Origin: Streptomyces collinus Tu 365
Lineage (GTDB): Bacteria; Actinomycetota; Actinomycetes; Streptomycetales; Streptomycetaceae
Direction of reading: 5' to 3'
Assembly: GCF_000444875.1 (NCBI RefSeq)
Contig: NC_021985.1
Coordinates: 2,985,535-3,049,534 of the forward strand
DNA: 64,000 nucleotides
The position numbers and the translations under genes are program-made. Positions 63,794-64,000 of the stretch are shown here, piece by piece. The notes beneath the pieces are model-generated. The model saw only the letters and a list, made by a program, of their open reading frames with translations. It was not told where the DNA came from and made no database searches. How positions within the stretch are numbered: the first letter of the stretch is position 1; every line of letters begins with the position of its first letter.

Positions 63794-64000
63794 ATGCGCC
63801 AGTACTCCGCCGACCTGACCCCGCCGTGGAAGAAGCCCAAGCCCGTCCCGGAGGTCGCGGCGGAGCCGGGTCTGGTGGTGGAGGAGGCCGGTACCGGGTT
63901 CTGCGGCGCAGTGATCCGCTGCGAGGCGGGCACGGTGACGCTGGAGGACCGCTTCGGCAAGCACCGGGTGTTCCCGCTGGAGCCGCGCGGCTTCCTGCTG
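63794..64000 (+). CDS. DUF3097 family protein (3' end cut by window edge)
   Basis: The first 69 residues ([20 protein letters not shown] ... [20 protein letters not shown]) match the start of DUF3097 proteins, conserved in actinobacteria next to hrcA. The function is unknown. TATCGT lies 7 bp before the ATG and there is no ribosome-binding site, again suggesting a leaderless transcript. Confidence 0.85.
   Translation, partial: MRQYSADLTPPWKKPKPVPEVAAEPGLVVEEAGTGFCGAVIRCEAGTVTLEDRFGKHRVFPLEPRGFLL

Overview
This window is high-GC actinobacterial chromosome, almost certainly Streptomyces. The codon third positions are nearly all G or C, GTG starts are common, and most genes sit in tightly overlapping ATGA/GTGA operons. 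The lineage-typical genes include a WhiJ-type regulatory locus (XRE/DUF5753 + DUF397 + a small ATPase), a GlnR box, the dnaJ/hrcA pair with a CIRCE element, and DUF3097.

The backbone is a set of housekeeping genes: recO (left edge, minus), a TerB-like gene, leuA with a Leu-rich leader peptide, a protealysin-type metalloprotease with its emfourin inhibitor, a GH1 glucosidase plus MFS transporter, era, a cytidine-deaminase-like gene, the phoH-ybeY-CNNM/CorC-MmcQ operon, a PfkB kinase, rnz and a HIT protein, a tricorn-like protease, rsmE, dnaJ and hrcA. Accessory blocks are set into it.

About 1.4-8.1 kb is a five-gene plus-strand operon: a Tat-lipoprotein solute-binding protein, a DppB-like permease, a permease-ATPase fusion whose linker is an ARGDL tandem repeat, a second ATPase, and a DHDPS/NAL-family lyase. 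It looks like uptake plus first catabolic step for one substrate. At 8.1-10.0 kb is an orphan colicin-E-type immunity gene and a WhiJ-like locus with one palindrome between divergent promoters. A PD-(D/E)xK (Rpn-like) gene and a truncated copy of its 3' end follow.

About 11.4-20.6 kb is a minus-strand polymorphic-toxin locus: an SseB-like gene, an ESX-like helical protein, a 1547-residue RHS protein with an exchangeable C-terminal tip, a coupled candidate immunity gene, and a train of small genes ending in a DUF1266 protein. About 20.7-26.0 kb holds a sialidase and a NarL-type two-component system, preceded by an MMPL transporter.

Further right are amtB-glnK under a four-repeat GlnR box, a WxL-like secreted-protein cluster (35.9-39.0 kb), a regulator/MFS pair and an MccF-like carboxypeptidase (39.6-43.0 kb), and a D-glucarate operon (47.7-49.9 kb).

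The most unusual element is a 73-nt tRNA at 50.1 kb (minus). It folds as tRNA-Gly(UCC), with encoded CCA and a strong terminator directly after, but its T loop has G at position 55 and U at 37. Such changes are known from staphylococcal glycine tRNAs that feed cell-wall bridge synthesis rather than translation. I saw no CRISPR array, rRNA, insertion sequence or prophage.
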